A program made the translations under genes and the position numbers. The notes under the pieces are model-generated. The model searched no databases. It was not told the DNA's origin and saw only the letters and a list, made by a program, of their open reading frames with translations. A DNA stretch of 64,000 bases, taken from positions 1,984,001 through 2,048,000 of the forward strand of contig NZ_SZPZ01000001.1 in NCBI RefSeq assembly GCF_005233875.1, in the 5' to 3' direction. The stretch comes from Kribbella jiaozuonensis. GTDB lineage: Bacteria; Actinomycetota; Actinomycetes; Propionibacteriales; Kribbellaceae. Shown here piece after piece: positions 8,296-17,874 of the stretch (its first letter is position 1; every line of letters starts with the position of its first letter).

Positions 8296-9609
8296 TCAGT
8301 TACGGGCCGTCGACCCTTTCGATGCCGCTGAAAGGAGCAGGTCGGTGAGCAACACCTCGTCAGCGCTGCTCAGAACCAGGTCGGCGGCCGCGACCGCGTC
8401 CGGCGTGACGAACGGATTTGGTACGGCGACCGCGAACATCCCCGCAGCCTGCGCCGCCGCGACGCCGTGGGCCGTGTCTTCGACAGCAATGGCGGGTACG
8501 CCGACCCGCTGGAGCGCCAGCTGGTAGATCGCCGGGTCGGGCTTGTGGGTCGTGACCTCGTCGCCGGTGACGATCTCGTCGAACAAGTCGACCGCGTCGA
8601 CCCGCTCCAGGTGACCGACCACCCAGCTCCGCGGCGAACTGCTGGCGATCGCGACCCGAAGCCCCAGCTCCCGGGCCGACGAGATCCAAGCACGGATCCC
8701 CGGCCGGAAGTCGAGCTCGGCATGCATCTGCTCCCGATGGGCGAGCCGTCGCGCATGACTCTCGGCCCGGTCGAACCCGCTCCCGACGGCTGCCGCGAGT
8801 ACGGCGTACCTGTCCTCGCTGACGTCTCCGCCGTGTCCCGGCCAGAAGCCGTCGAGGTCGAGCTCGAGACCGTGGTACGCCCACTCGGTCTGCCAGCTCT
8901 CGACCATCGTCGTCTCGGTGTCCATCAGCAGACCGTCGAAGTCGAACACGATCGCCTGCACGTCCGTCGGCACGAGTCGCGTCGCGAGCCGATGGATCTG
9001 CGTCTCGCTCAGGCCTAGCCAGGCGAGGTACCCGCGGACCCCGCCGAAGCGCCCGTCGAGATACGAGAGCGATCCGAGGATCGTGTCCGGGTGGGACCGC
9101 GAGAACGCCGGCGCGTCCTGCAGACCGAGGTTCGTCTCGCTGATCGCGTAGTCCGCCGCGATGTCCGAGCGGGGTACGCCGACCAGGTCCAGCAGCACCG
9201 CGACCGTCAGCCCGGTCCGATCCTTCCCGGCCTTGCAGTGCACGACAACCGGCCGATCCGCCGGTGCCTCGGCGATCGCGGTGAAGATCCTGCGGACGTG
9301 GGCCGCGTTGCGGGTCAGGCTGTTGCGGTACACGTCGACCAGCCGCGGCTCGGCGGCCGGATCACGAGTCGCCTCGGCCGCCGGGTCGATCCACGGGATC
9401 CGCTGGTATACCAAATCTCCGGCCAGCGGATGTGGTTGCCTCAACTCCCAATCGGACCGCAGATCGAGCACCAGTCCGGCGCCGACCGCCTCGAATTCAG
9501 CCAGGCCGGCCGCGTCGATGCACTCACTGCGGAGCAGAGCCCGCGCACGCGTCGGTACGCCGTACCGGGTCGGAAGTCCGCCAACGTCACGCGCATTCGG
9601 GCTCCACAT
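8296..9609 (-). CDS. Fusion: tyrosine phosphatase + HAD hydrolase
   Basis: 437 residues with two unrelated phosphatase domains. Residues 1-212 are a Y_phosphatase3-type protein tyrosine/phosphoinositide phosphatase (NARDVGGLPT start, catalytic HCKAGKDRTG at 124-133). Residues 218-437 are a HAD subfamily IA hydrolase (FDFDGLLMDTE at 222-232, then ASSSPRSW, and DTAHGVAAAQAAGM), close to beta-phosphoglucomutase or phosphoglycolate phosphatase types. The frame is continuous, with no internal stop or ribosome site seen. Both catalytic motifs look intact, so both halves may be active. Lies downstream of the M28 peptidase gene, separated by a palindromic element. Confidence 0.85.
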   Translation of the reverse strand: MWSPNARDVGGLPTRYGVPTRARALLRSECIDAAGLAEFEAVGAGLVLDLRSDWELRQPHPLAGDLVYQRIPWIDPAAEATRDPAAEPRLVDVYRNSLTRNAAHVRRIFTAIAEAPADRPVVVHCKAGKDRTGLTVAVLLDLVGVPRSDIAADYAISETNLGLQDAPAFSRSHPDTILGSLSYLDGRFGGVRGYLAWLGLSETQIHRLATRLVPTDVQAIVFDFDGLLMDTETTMVESWQTEWAYHGLELDLDGFWPGHGGDVSEDRYAVLAAAVGSGFDRAESHARRLAHREQMHAELDFRPGIRAWISSARELGLRVAIASSSPRSWVVGHLERVDAVDLFDEIVTGDEVTTHKPDPAIYQLALQRVGVPAIAVEDTAHGVAAAQAAGMFAVAVPNPFVTPDAVAAADLVLSSADEVLLTDLLLSAASKGSTARN

Positions 9610-9623
9610 ACCTGTCAGCTTAT

Positions 9624-9788
9624 AGGGGGTGTCCGGCGGCCCATCGCCTACTGCGGGGCACTCGACACGGCACCTCGCCGCACGGGTGCAAAGGCCACGA
9701 TGCTCCGCATCGAGACCTTCGCCCCCGCGCGCCGATGCACCGCACCGAGCACCTCTTCGCTACGGCGCTGGGCCACCGGACACCCCCT
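9624..9788. repeat. 165-bp foldback element with 20-bp terminal inverted repeats
   Basis: The ends AGGGGGTGTCCGGCGGCCCA (9624-9643) and its near-perfect inverse (9769-9788) differ at one base. The arms remain complementary at roughly 70 percent all the way to a central perfect hairpin CGATGC-TCC-GCATCG (9699-9713). No target duplication is obvious. The element supplies the last eight codons and the stop of the M28 gene. It looks like a MITE or large REP-type element and could also terminate transcription. Confidence 0.65.
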
Positions 9789-11097
9789 GGACAATGCCTC
9801 CTAACGACTCGAAGTCGTGCCAGGTTCCGTCGAAGGCCTTGTGATGTAAGGCGGAATCCATGCCGACCGCGAACACGTCGATCCGGCCCGGTCCCCAGGA
9901 GACCACCGAGCCCGCCGGCTGTGGACGGCGTTGTACTGCGGCCGGCTCCAGCCAGCCCGCCAAAGCGGCGATGTTCATCCGGAGGATCTCCGCGGCCAGC
10001 GACCAGTCGATGAAGTTCAACGTGTCATTGGCGGAGTGGATATGGCCGTTCGCACTGTCCCCGCCCTCGATCGTCAGAACCGCTGGTATACCAGCGTTGA
10101 TGAACGGGACATGGTCGCTGGCGAACGGATTCAGCGACGTCTCGACGGTCAACCCCGTGTACGTCGCAGCCGCCGTCGCGAGATCCGCGATCTGACCCGA
10201 CGAGACCGCAGCGCCTTCAAGCAGTACGCCGGGTGTCGCGGTGTTCTTCGTCGCGATCATGTCCATGTTGAGTACGGCGCGGACCCGCGACCGCTCCGCC
10301 GGCGGCAGCGCAGCGACGTACTGCTTGCTGCCGAACAGCCCCTCTTCCTCACCACCGAAGAGAATCAGCCGGATGTCGTGCTGCCAACTCCGCGTCGACA
10401 GCAGCCGACCGAGCTCGAGCACCCCGGCCGACCCGCTGCCGTTGTCATCCGCCCCCGGAGCCGCCGCGGCCGGACCGCCGGCGATATTGATCGAGTCCAG
10501 GTGCGCCGTGATGATGACCAGCTTCCGGTCAACCCCGACACCGGCCCGATCGCCGATCAGGTCCGCCGAATGCCCCGCGCCGACGTTGATCGGCGTCCGC
10601 GCCGCTTGGTAGCCAAGGGCAACCATCCGGTCGGACGCGAAATCCATCGCCTGCGTGAACGTCGTACTCAACGAATGCCTGGTCGGCAGACTGGCCAACC
10701 AGGTCAGGTCACTCTGGTACGACGCTGTCGACACCTCGCCGACCAGATCCGCGACGACCGGGTCGACCCGGGCCGCAGAGGCCGTCTGATGGTCGACGAC
10801 CGTCGTGTTCGGGCGGAGCGCTTCGATCCGCCAGTGGTGGTTGGACCGCCGACGGGGTTTGTCGGCCGACGAGATGACCAGATGCCGGCCGTGGTCGAGC
10901 AGCGGCGTGACATCGGGGTACTCGTCCTGGAAACTCCGGCCCACCTGCGTGACAAGCAGCAGACCGGGAACGGTCCGGGAGGCCCGGCCGAGGCGTTGTT
11001 CGGCCGGGACCCAGAGGAGGGTCTTTTCCCCGAACCGTGCCGACCGCGCGCCACCGGCGGCGTCCGCGGTCGGTACGACGAGATAGCGAACATTCAT
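9760..11097 (-). CDS. M28 family zinc aminopeptidase with one PLL-type blade
   Basis: 445 residues from the ATG at 11097; a TTG five codons upstream is less likely because that ATG overlaps the preceding stop (ATGA). The metal-site signatures of co-catalytic M28 peptidases are visible: [30 protein letters not shown] and SDHVPF. The C-terminal 50 residues ([16 protein letters not shown] and following) form a single lectin/PLL-like blade, homologous to the seven blades of the neighbouring M43 protease. No signal peptide is visible. The last residues come from the foldback element. Confidence 0.85.
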   Translation of the reverse strand: MNVRYLVVPTADAAGGARSARFGEKTLLWVPAEQRLGRASRTVPGLLLVTQVGRSFQDEYPDVTPLLDHGRHLVISSADKPRRRSNHHWRIEALRPNTTVVDHQTASAARVDPVVADLVGEVSTASYQSDLTWLASLPTRHSLSTTFTQAMDFASDRMVALGYQAARTPINVGAGHSADLIGDRAGVGVDRKLVIITAHLDSINIAGGPAAAAPGADDNGSGSAGVLELGRLLSTRSWQHDIRLILFGGEEEGLFGSKQYVAALPPAERSRVRAVLNMDMIATKNTATPGVLLEGAAVSSGQIADLATAAATYTGLTVETSLNPFASDHVPFINAGIPAVLTIEGGDSANGHIHSANDTLNFIDWSLAAEILRMNIAALAGWLEPAAVQRRPQPAGSVVSWGPGRIDVFAVGMDSALHHKAFDGTWHDFESLGGIVQGVSGGPAP

Positions 11098-11387
11098 TGT
11101 TGGTCCTGCCAAGCAATCTCGAGTCGGTCGGGCGCCGAGGAAACGATCCGCCCGGTCCCGTCCGGCAGGTGCAACCGGCCGGCCGGGTCCCAGCGCCCGG
11201 GCGGTCCGGGGGAAGGAGCGTCGCCGCGGCCGATCTGCAGCGGTACGAACGTCCCGTCCGGGCGGAACTCCACCCCCCGCCGGCCACGGGCCGGCGGGAA
11301 GGCGAAGTCGTCGCGGCGGTAGACGCTGATCCCGTCGTGGTCCTCCTCGAAGGAATGCGTCCAGCGTCCGGTCGGCGTGCTGGTCAG
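11094..11387 (-). CDS. Small GRW-type protein, unknown, probable CTG start
   Basis: A 97-residue open frame fills the gap between the M43 and M28 genes. It has protein-like composition: [13 protein letters not shown] near the start, VEFRPDGTF in the middle, [11 protein letters not shown], and a C-terminal beta pattern, reminiscent of small lipocalin-like proteins. The frame opens after a stop and contains no ATG, GTG or TTG; the best start is CTG at 11387, inside the M43 stop (CTGA). Its stop overlaps the M28 ATG (ATGA). The two 4-base overlaps argue for a translationally coupled three-gene operon. Confidence 0.65.
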   Translation of the reverse strand: MTSTPTGRWTHSFEEDHDGISVYRRDDFAFPPARGRRGVEFRPDGTFVPLQIGRGDAPSPGPPGRWDPAGRLHLPDGTGRIVSSAPDRLEIAWQDQQ

Positions 11388-13693
11388 ATCTTCACCGCCT
11401 GCCCGATCGAGGCGGGGGAGTCAGGCACGGTCAGCTTGAAGTCGCTGATGATCCCGCCGAGCGGTTCGTAGCCGGTGACCGACGGTCCCCAGGCCGATCC
11501 GTCCCACCACTTGTGGTACAGCTGCTTGTCGGTGCCGGTGACGAACACGTCGAGCCGGTTCGTGTCCCACGAGACCACGCGCGGCTCGTCGGTGCAGATC
11601 CCGCCCATGTACTCGTATCCCGTGACGCTCGGTCCCCAGGAGGATCCGTCCCACCACTTGTGGTAGAGCGCGGAGTCGGTCCCGAGCAGGAATACGTCGA
11701 GCCGGTCGGAGCCCCACGAGACCACGGTCGGCGCCGTCGTACACACGCCGCCCATGTACTCGTACCCGCTCCACGACGAGCCGTCCCACCACTTGTGGTA
11801 CAGCGCCGAGTCGGTGCCGATGACGAACAGGTCGAGCCGGTTCTCGCCCCAGGCCACCACGCGTGGCGGGGAGGCACAGACGCCGCCGAGGTATTCGTAA
11901 CCGTTCCACGACGACCCGTCCCACCACTTGTGGTAGACCGCGTTGTCCGTTCCCAGCACGAACACGTCGAGCCGATCGGGGCCCCAGGCAACGACTTCGG
12001 GCGGGCTCATGCAGACTCCGCCGAGATACTCGTAGCCGTTCCAGGCGGAGCCGTCCCACCACTTGTGGTACAGCGCCCGATCCGTGCCGAGGACGAACGC
12101 GTCGAGCCGATCGGGTCCCCAGGTCGCCAACCGCGGCGGGCTCATGCAGACGCCGCCGAGATACTCGTAGCCGGTGACGGACGGTCCCCAGTTCGAGCCG
12201 TCCCACCACTTGTGGTACATCGCGTGGTCGGTGCCGAGGACGAACGCGTCCAGCCGGTTCGGGCCCCAGGACGCGACTTCAGGAGCGCTCATGCAGATAC
12301 CACCCATGTACTCGTATCCGGCGACGGACGGTCCCCAGGCCGATCCGTCCCACCACTTGTGATACATCGCCAGGTCGGTGCCGAGCACGAACGCGTCCAG
12401 CCGGTTCGCGCCCCACGACACCACCGAGCCGGCCGGTTCCGGCGTACCAGCGGCGCCGAAGTCCGGCAGGTCCATCCGGACGGTGTCCAGCGTCGCCTGC
12501 ATCCGCGCCACCTGGTCGGTGGTGAACATGACCATGCCGCGGTCGTCGGTGTAGTCCATGTAGTCGTAGAACAGGTCACCGTTCGGCCCGTTGCTGCAGG
12601 TCACATGCGGGAACGTCGGTACGCCGAAGTTCGGGCCGGCCGCGTTCGGGGTGTCGGCGCACTCGTCGGAACCGCTGCAGCCGCTGCCGTCGTCGCCCCA
12701 GATGTGGAACAGATTCAGGTAGTGGCCGACCTCGTGCGTCGTCGTCCGGCCGAGGTCGAACGGTGCCGCCGCCGTACCGTTGGTGCCGAACCCGCTGTGC
12801 AGGATGACCACGCCGTCGGTGTTCGCCGGACCGCCCGGGAACTGTGCGTACCCGAGCAGACCGCCGCCGAGCTGGCAGACCCAGATGTTCAGGTAGTGCG
12901 CGGTGTCCCACGGGTCGATGCCGCCGGTCGCCGACGACTTCACCTTGTCGTCCGTGCCGAAGCTCGCCGTACTGGTCTGGGTCCGGGTGACACCTGTCGT
13001 CGGGTTCCCGTTCGGGTCCTCGGTCGCCAGGAAGAACTCGACCCGCGAGTCCGCGACCAGCCCGCTGAACACACTCGGCACGATGCTGGTGTCCGGGTTG
13101 GTGGCGCGGTAGTCGCGGTTCAGTACGTCGATCTGGCTGTCGATCTGCGCCTGCGAGATGTTCTGGGCGTTGGTGTTCCAGACGACGTGGACGACACACG
13201 GGATGCGAGCGACCCCGGTGAAGCGATCCTCGCCGGAGACGTAGTTCATCGTCGCGGTTTCGAGCGCCGACCGCGCTGCGGCGTACGACGGATCTGTCGT
13301 CAGCAGCCGCCGGTGTACCTCCATCACACCGCACTGTCTGCGGCTGGGGAACTCCGTCCGCCCGTCCGTGCCGCTCATACCGGCACCACTGGCCTGGCCG
13401 CCGCCTGTCATCCCCACACCGGCAGGCGATCCGCCACCACTCATGTCAGCCGCGGGTGATCCGCCGCCGCCCATGTCGGCTGCCGGTGACCCGCCGCCGC
13501 CCATGTCTGCCGCGGGCGATCCGCCGCCGCTCATCGTCGTACTGCTCGAGGCCGGTGCCCCGGTCATCGGCATGCCGTCCGCCGCGGGCTGTCCGTTCGC
13601 GGCGTGCCCGTTCTGCTCGGTCGCCGGTGCCTCACCCGGCATCCGGTGATCGTCCCGGTGCTTGTCCGCTCGCCCGTTGGCCTTCCTCGGCAT
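11384..13693 (-). CDS. M43 (pappalysin-like) metalloprotease with seven PLL-type blades
   Basis: 769 residues. A Gly/Ser/Pro low-complexity N-terminus (to about 110) leads to a metzincin domain with [11 protein letters not shown] at 320-330 and a Met-turn near YMDY (379-382), typical of M43 cytophagalysin/pappalysin peptidases. Residues about 425-752 are seven repeats of about 45-52 residues, each with SWGxxRLDxF, then LYHKWWDG and GYEYxGG, consistent with a complete seven-bladed lectin-like propeller. No secretion signal is visible at the N-terminus [12 protein letters not shown], odd for a protease of this type. First gene of a coupled operon with the small protein and the M28 peptidase. 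Confidence 0.87.
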   Translation of the reverse strand: MPRKANGRADKHRDDHRMPGEAPATEQNGHAANGQPAADGMPMTGAPASSSTTMSGGGSPAADMGGGGSPAADMGGGGSPAADMSGGGSPAGVGMTGGGQASGAGMSGTDGRTEFPSRRQCGVMEVHRRLLTTDPSYAAARSALETATMNYVSGEDRFTGVARIPCVVHVVWNTNAQNISQAQIDSQIDVLNRDYRATNPDTSIVPSVFSGLVADSRVEFFLATEDPNGNPTTGVTRTQTSTASFGTDDKVKSSATGGIDPWDTAHYLNIWVCQLGGGLLGYAQFPGGPANTDGVVILHSGFGTNGTAAAPFDLGRTTTHEVGHYLNLFHIWGDDGSGCSGSDECADTPNAAGPNFGVPTFPHVTCSNGPNGDLFYDYMDYTDDRGMVMFTTDQVARMQATLDTVRMDLPDFGAAGTPEPAGSVVSWGANRLDAFVLGTDLAMYHKWWDGSAWGPSVAGYEYMGGICMSAPEVASWGPNRLDAFVLGTDHAMYHKWWDGSNWGPSVTGYEYLGGVCMSPPRLATWGPDRLDAFVLGTDRALYHKWWDGSAWNGYEYLGGVCMSPPEVVAWGPDRLDVFVLGTDNAVYHKWWDGSSWNGYEYLGGVCASPPRVVAWGENRLDLFVIGTDSALYHKWWDGSSWSGYEYMGGVCTTAPTVVSWGSDRLDVFLLGTDSALYHKWWDGSSWGPSVTGYEYMGGICTDEPRVVSWDTNRLDVFVTGTDKQLYHKWWDGSAWGPSVTGYEPLGGIISDFKLTVPDSPASIGQAVKI
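11438..12421 (-). repeat. Seven tandem propeller-blade coding repeats
   Basis: Seven in-frame units of about 135-155 bp encode the blades of the M43 protease. Blades 1, 2, 6 and 7 carry an extra WGPSVxGYE insert relative to blades 3-5, so two length classes alternate. High nucleotide identity between units makes this stretch prone to recombination and assembly error. Confidence 0.8.
13428..13532 (-). repeat. 30-bp tandem repeat coding [10 protein letters not shown]
   Basis: Units with a strict 30-bp period (for example at 13458, 13488 and 13518) encode Gly-rich SPAADM decapeptides near residues 55-90 of the M43 protease. They probably form a flexible linker or surface tail. Confidence 0.75.
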
Positions 13694-13934
13694 CTCTCCC
13701 CCTTCCGCGGGGGCGCACGGGCAGGTCGACGTACGCGCGCCGAACCGAGAAGATTCACCCCCAGCGCACCCCTCGACCGAAGACGGTCCCTACCGCCTTC
13801 CCCCACCGAACAGTCGGCCCCCAAGTCACTGTTCTGCGTTTCACCTTGCTCCGATCGCCTCGCGCACACAACCCTTCATGACAAGACTTTCGGATCTCAC
13901 TGGCCTCGATTTGTCTACAGTGCAGGATTGACCC
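13694..13934. other. Intergenic region between divergent genes
   Basis: 241 bp upstream of both the M43 operon and the 13935 gene. Both promoters must be here, but no convincing -35/-10 pair or operator stands out by eye. Confidence 0.4.
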
Positions 13935-14477
13935 ATGCAGCGTGAGAAGTCGGTCCCGTTCGAGGTGCGTGCTCATCGTGGGTTGATCTCGGTCCGGGTG
14001 GTGCCGAACGACGATCCGTGGGCGTCCGGGCACCAACTCGTCGTACCCGGTCTGAACGCCGAGGCGTTCCGCGGCTTCCCGATCTGCACCGCGTCGATCA
14101 GGTACCACGGGCACGGCATCAACGCGATCATGGGCTGGATCCAGGTCGTCACGCGCGGGGCCGAGGTGTCGATCGATCTCGCCCCGAACTTCGACGCCAC
14201 CGACCCGTTCTACGCGTACGGCTACCTGCCGACGTTCTTCGATGCGCCGGCGAACCCGGACCATCCTGACGGGATGTGGCGCGCCGACACGTTCCTCACC
14301 GTCGTACCGGACGTGATCCACTCGCGCCACGTGGTACCGATCGCTGCGTTCACCTGGGGCTACGAACTGCGCGCCGGCCGACCGACGCTGCTGGACGTCG
14401 CCGCCCTGCCCGCCGCGGACTGGGCCGGGCATCGCGACGTGCTCTCGGCCAAGCACCCGACCTGGACCTTCGGCTAG
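13935..14477 (+). CDS. Conserved-looking hypothetical protein
   Basis: 180 residues, soluble, no signal peptide or membrane helix. Contains a run of alternating hydrophobic strands (ISVRVVP, GWIQVV, VSIDLAP) and a Trp/Tyr-rich C-terminal half, suggesting a beta-sandwich. Family not recognised. Transcribed away from the M43 operon, and its stop overlaps by four bases with the stop of the convergent acetyltransferase. Confidence 0.65.
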   Translation: MQREKSVPFEVRAHRGLISVRVVPNDDPWASGHQLVVPGLNAEAFRGFPICTASIRYHGHGINAIMGWIQVVTRGAEVSIDLAPNFDATDPFYAYGYLPTFFDAPANPDHPDGMWRADTFLTVVPDVIHSRHVVPIAAFTWGYELRAGRPTLLDVAALPAADWAGHRDVLSAKHPTWTFG

Positions 14478-15448
14478 AGCACCCGCTCCCACATCGTGCG
14501 TTGCGCGACCGCCCGGAACCCGAGCTTGGCGTTCACCGCGATCATCGGGGTGTTCTCCGGCGCGTTCCAGGTGTGCATCACGGCGGGGCCGGTCTGGATC
14601 GCCCGCAGGTTCGGTGCTTTCACCGCGATACCAAGTCCGTTTCCGCGGTGCGTACGCCGTACGTAGGTGTCGTACTGGTTGAGGCGGCCCGGGCTCTCCG
14701 GCGTACCGCCCATCTGCGTGTACGCCGCGAGCTCGCCGGACGCGATGTGCACGGCCGCCGTGGTGTAGGTGAACCGCCCCTGAGCCACGCGCCGAGCCTC
14801 TGCGTCTCGCACGAGCTCGGGTGTCCACTGCACCGGCTCGTCCGTCCGATCGCCGGTCGGCACGTCCTCGCTCATCCCACTCAACAGCTCGACAAACTGC
14901 CCGAGCCACTCGTCCGGCGCCTGCTCCCGCCACTGCACGAGCTCGTACCCGTCAACCGGTTGCTCCAGCCCGCTCACATCGACCGGCAACTCCAGCACCT
15001 GATGCAGCTCGGCATGCTTCTTCTCGAACCCTCGCGCCCGAGCAAACGCCGTACCCGCACTCTCACCCGTCACTGGATCGCCCGCGAGGTTCGTCCCCGA
15101 GACAATCCGCCGGCCGTCCGCCCGAGCCCGCCCGATCGCAACCTCCAGCAAGCGACTCGCGACACCCTGCCGCCGGTACTCCGGAGCCACAGCCAGCTCC
15201 ACGTCCACGGTGTCCGTGTTCCCCACCAACCACCAGTCCAGCCAGGCAACCCCCAGCCAGGTGTCCCCGTCCACCAGTCCGAGCCCGTCGGCCCGGACAT
15301 CAGCATGCTCCCCACTCATGAGCACCCGAGCTTCCTCGACCCCCATTCCGACGGGAAACTCGAGCTCCTCCTGCCGAACCCCGAACTTGACGTCGTAGAA
15401 CCGTCGGAACACCTCGGGATCGCGCCCGTCCACCGCAATAATCTCCAC
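14474..15448 (-). CDS. Tandem-domain GNAT acetyltransferase
   Basis: 324 residues with two GNAT folds. The first shows the acetyl-CoA pyrophosphate loop in LAVAPEYRRQGVASRLLE (about residues 86-103); the second shows VRRTHRGNGLGIAVK near 258-272. Two-domain actinobacterial GNATs of this length include mycothiol synthase-like and many uncharacterised enzymes. Which substrate is modified is unknown. Located downstream of pheA on the same strand, 31 bp away, but without evidence of functional linkage. Confidence 0.8.
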   Translation of the reverse strand: MEIIAVDGRDPEVFRRFYDVKFGVRQEELEFPVGMGVEEARVLMSGEHADVRADGLGLVDGDTWLGVAWLDWWLVGNTDTVDVELAVAPEYRRQGVASRLLEVAIGRARADGRRIVSGTNLAGDPVTGESAGTAFARARGFEKKHAELHQVLELPVDVSGLEQPVDGYELVQWREQAPDEWLGQFVELLSGMSEDVPTGDRTDEPVQWTPELVRDAEARRVAQGRFTYTTAAVHIASGELAAYTQMGGTPESPGRLNQYDTYVRRTHRGNGLGIAVKAPNLRAIQTGPAVMHTWNAPENTPMIAVNAKLGFRAVAQRTMWERVL

Positions 15449-15479
15449 CCGCGCACCCTAGGGGGCCGGCGCCTGCGGA

Positions 15480-16358
15480 TTAGTGGTGGGGGCGGAGGGC
15501 CCGGTTCGCGGCCGGTTCGGCGATGGAGTTGCGGAAGGGGTGCGCCGGGTAGACGCCCAGCAGGCGGACCTCGACCGAGAAGAAGGCGAGTTCTTCCAGG
15601 GCCAGCGCGACATTCGGGTCCTCGGGGTGGCCTTCGATGTCAGCGTAGAACTGAGTGGCGAAGAACATGCCGCCGAGTTGGTAGGACTCCAGCTTGGTCA
15701 TGTTGACGCTGTTGGTGGCGAATCCGCCGAGCGCCTTGTAGAGGGCAGCCGACACGTTCCGCACGCGGTACACGAAGCTCGTGATGACCGGACCCGACCC
15801 GACCGGCGGTACCTCCGGCTCGCGGGACAGCACCAGGAAGCGGGTCGTGTTGTGGTGTTCGTCCTCGACATCGGACGCGAGCGTGTCCAGCCCGTACAGC
15901 TCGGCGGCCGCGCGCGGCGAGAGCGAAGCAACCGTCGGATCGCCCAGCTCGGCGACCTCACGCGCCGCGCCCGCGGTGTCATCCGCGACGACCGTCGACC
16001 ACCCGTGCTCACGGATGATCTTCCGGCACTGCCCGAGCGCGTGCACGTGACTGCGGACGGTCTTGATCTGGTCGAGCGTCGTACCAGGAGTTGCCAGCAG
16101 CTGGAAGTGGATCGGAAGGAAGTACTCGCCGACGATGTGCAGCCCGGACTCCGGCAGCAGGTGGTGGATGTCCGCGACCCGGCCGGCGATCGAGTTGTCC
16201 ACCGGGATCATCGCCAGCCCGGCGCGCCCGCTGCTCACCGCCTCGAGCGCGTCCTCGAACGTCGTACAAGGAAGCTGCTCGCGGTCCGGGAACATCTCGG
16301 TGCACGCCATCGCCGAATTCGCGCCTGGCTCACCCTGGTAAGCAATCGGTCCGTCCAC
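15480..16358 (-). CDS. pheA: Prephenate dehydratase
   Basis: 292 residues. Catalytic dehydratase domain (residues 1-185) starts with IAYQGEPGANSAM and ends with the catalytic NTTRFLVL motif. An ACT regulatory domain follows (about 198-275), with TKLES where the family usually has the phenylalanine-binding ESRP. Converts prephenate to phenylpyruvate in phenylalanine biosynthesis, probably feedback-inhibited by phenylalanine. GTG start at 16358 lies directly before the conserved N-terminus. Confidence 0.93.
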   Translation of the reverse strand: MDGPIAYQGEPGANSAMACTEMFPDREQLPCTTFEDALEAVSSGRAGLAMIPVDNSIAGRVADIHHLLPESGLHIVGEYFLPIHFQLLATPGTTLDQIKTVRSHVHALGQCRKIIREHGWSTVVADDTAGAAREVAELGDPTVASLSPRAAAELYGLDTLASDVEDEHHNTTRFLVLSREPEVPPVGSGPVITSFVYRVRNVSAALYKALGGFATNSVNMTKLESYQLGGMFFATQFYADIEGHPEDPNVALALEELAFFSVEVRLLGVYPAHPFRNSIAEPAANRALRPHH

Positions 16359-16397
16359 GATCTACCAGCCTAGACCCCGAGCATCTCACCAGCCGGA

Positions 16398-17195
16398 TCA
16401 GGTGTCCGTCTTACGGACCTTGTCCGGCGCTCCGGTGATCGCGCGACCCTCGAGCGACTTGGCCTTGGTGGCGTACATGTCGATGTACTCCTGGCCCGAC
16501 AGCTCCATGATCTTGTACATGATCTCGTCGGTGACGGCCCGCAGGATGAGCCGATCGCTCTCCATCCCCTCGTACCGCGAGAAGTCCAGCGGCTCACCGA
16601 ATTTCACCGTCGGCGACGCGAACGACGCGACGACCTTCCCGGGCGGCGCGACCACATCGGTCCCGATCACGCCGCACGGGATCACCGGCACCTTGGCCTC
16701 CAGCGCGAGCCGGGCCACGCCGGTCCGCCCCTTGTACAGCCGGCCGTCGTGCGACCGCGTCCCCTCCGGGTAGATCCCGAACAGCTCGCCGCGCTCCAGC
16801 ACTTTCATCCCGGCCCGCATCGCCCCCTCGGACGCCGACCCGCCGGACCGGTCGATCGGCACCTGCCCGGTGCCCTTGAAGAACCCGCGCTGGAACCGTC
16901 CCTTGATCCCGGCCCCGGTGAAGTAGTCGGACTTCGCGACGAACGTGACCCGGCGGCGCAGCGCCAGCGGCATGAAGATCCAGTCGGAGTACGAGAGGTG
17001 GTTGCTGGCGATGATCGCCGCGCCGGTCTCCGGGATGTTCTCCGCGCCGACCACGATCGGCCGGAAGATGCGCTTCACCGGTGGTCCGACCAGCACGTTC
17101 TTCAGCACCCAGTAGATGCCCTTGCCGTCGCCGTCGCCGGCATCCACGACCGCAGGGTCCGGCTCCCGCCGCGGCGACTGTGCCGGTTCCGTCAT
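16398..17195 (-). CDS. 1-acyl-sn-glycerol-3-phosphate acyltransferase-like (PlsC)
   Basis: 265 residues from the ATG at 17195, which has GGAAAGGA upstream; an ATG 17 codons earlier lacks one. The acyltransferase block I NHLSYSDW (HX4D), block II around GTGQVPIDRSGG and block III YPEGTRS are present. Transfers acyl chains in phospholipid synthesis at the inner membrane face. Sits next to pheA on the same strand. Confidence 0.88.
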   Translation of the reverse strand: MTEPAQSPRREPDPAVVDAGDGDGKGIYWVLKNVLVGPPVKRIFRPIVVGAENIPETGAAIIASNHLSYSDWIFMPLALRRRVTFVAKSDYFTGAGIKGRFQRGFFKGTGQVPIDRSGGSASEGAMRAGMKVLERGELFGIYPEGTRSHDGRLYKGRTGVARLALEAKVPVIPCGVIGTDVVAPPGKVVASFASPTVKFGEPLDFSRYEGMESDRLILRAVTDEIMYKIMELSGQEYIDMYATKAKSLEGRAITGAPDKVRKTDT

Positions 17196-17258
17196 CGGTG
17201 TCCTTTCCTCACACGTTCCCCGAACCTTCATGATGCCGTACGGCACCCCGGATCGGGA

Positions 17259-17753
17259 TCAATCGCCCTGGGCCGGCCTGAAGTGTGCCTTGACGTCGGG
17301 GCGGTTGGCGAGGACGAAGGTGGTGATCAGTACGACGATCTGCAGACCCTGGCCGATGCTCATCCAGACCGGATTCTGGCCGGACGCGATGTAGTACACG
17401 TTGAGCACGGTCACCACGATCGCCACCACCCGGATCCGCCGGTACGACGAGCGCTTGCCGTGCCGCAGCCCTCTGATGATCCGCAGGTAGACGAGCAGGA
17501 TGATCAGCGCCGTGATCGGCCGCGACCACAAGGCCCACGACAGGCTGGTCCGGACCTGGTCCCGGACGGCCGGATCGGGTGAGTCGTGGTTCGGGGCATG
17601 GGCGAACTGGTAGTTGAGAACGCTGTGGTGGAAGACGGCGACGAGGACCGCGATCAGGATGCTCAGGCCGAGGTAGATCGCCACCAGCCGGATCACCGGA
17701 CGCATCACGCGTTCCCGCTCGACGGCGATGGTGTCGTCAATTGGATTGGTCAT
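17259..17753 (-). CDS. Four-helix membrane protein, unknown
   Basis: 164 residues with four predicted membrane helices (about residues 20-42, 70-92, 105-123, 128-148). No catalytic motif or family recognised. It precedes plsC on the same strand with a 63-bp gap. Confidence 0.7.
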   Translation of the reverse strand: MTNPIDDTIAVERERVMRPVIRLVAIYLGLSILIAVLVAVFHHSVLNYQFAHAPNHDSPDPAVRDQVRTSLSWALWSRPITALIILLVYLRIIRGLRHGKRSSYRRIRVVAIVVTVLNVYYIASGQNPVWMSIGQGLQIVVLITTFVLANRPDVKAHFRPAQGD

Positions 17754-17874
17754 GAATGCAAGTTAGTGCCGCCCCCGGGGCATCGGGCCCGGTCGCCACG
17801 CGGAAGCCGCTGACATCGCGGCGCACCGCTTCGTAAGCTGCTGACCACACCGTCGCCCAGGTGGGGGAGTCCGC

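Noticed and set aside
9760..13693. Cargo of an extracellular contractile injection system
   Set aside because: Lack of signal peptides made this tempting, but no sheath, tube, baseplate or AAA-ATPase genes occur in the window.
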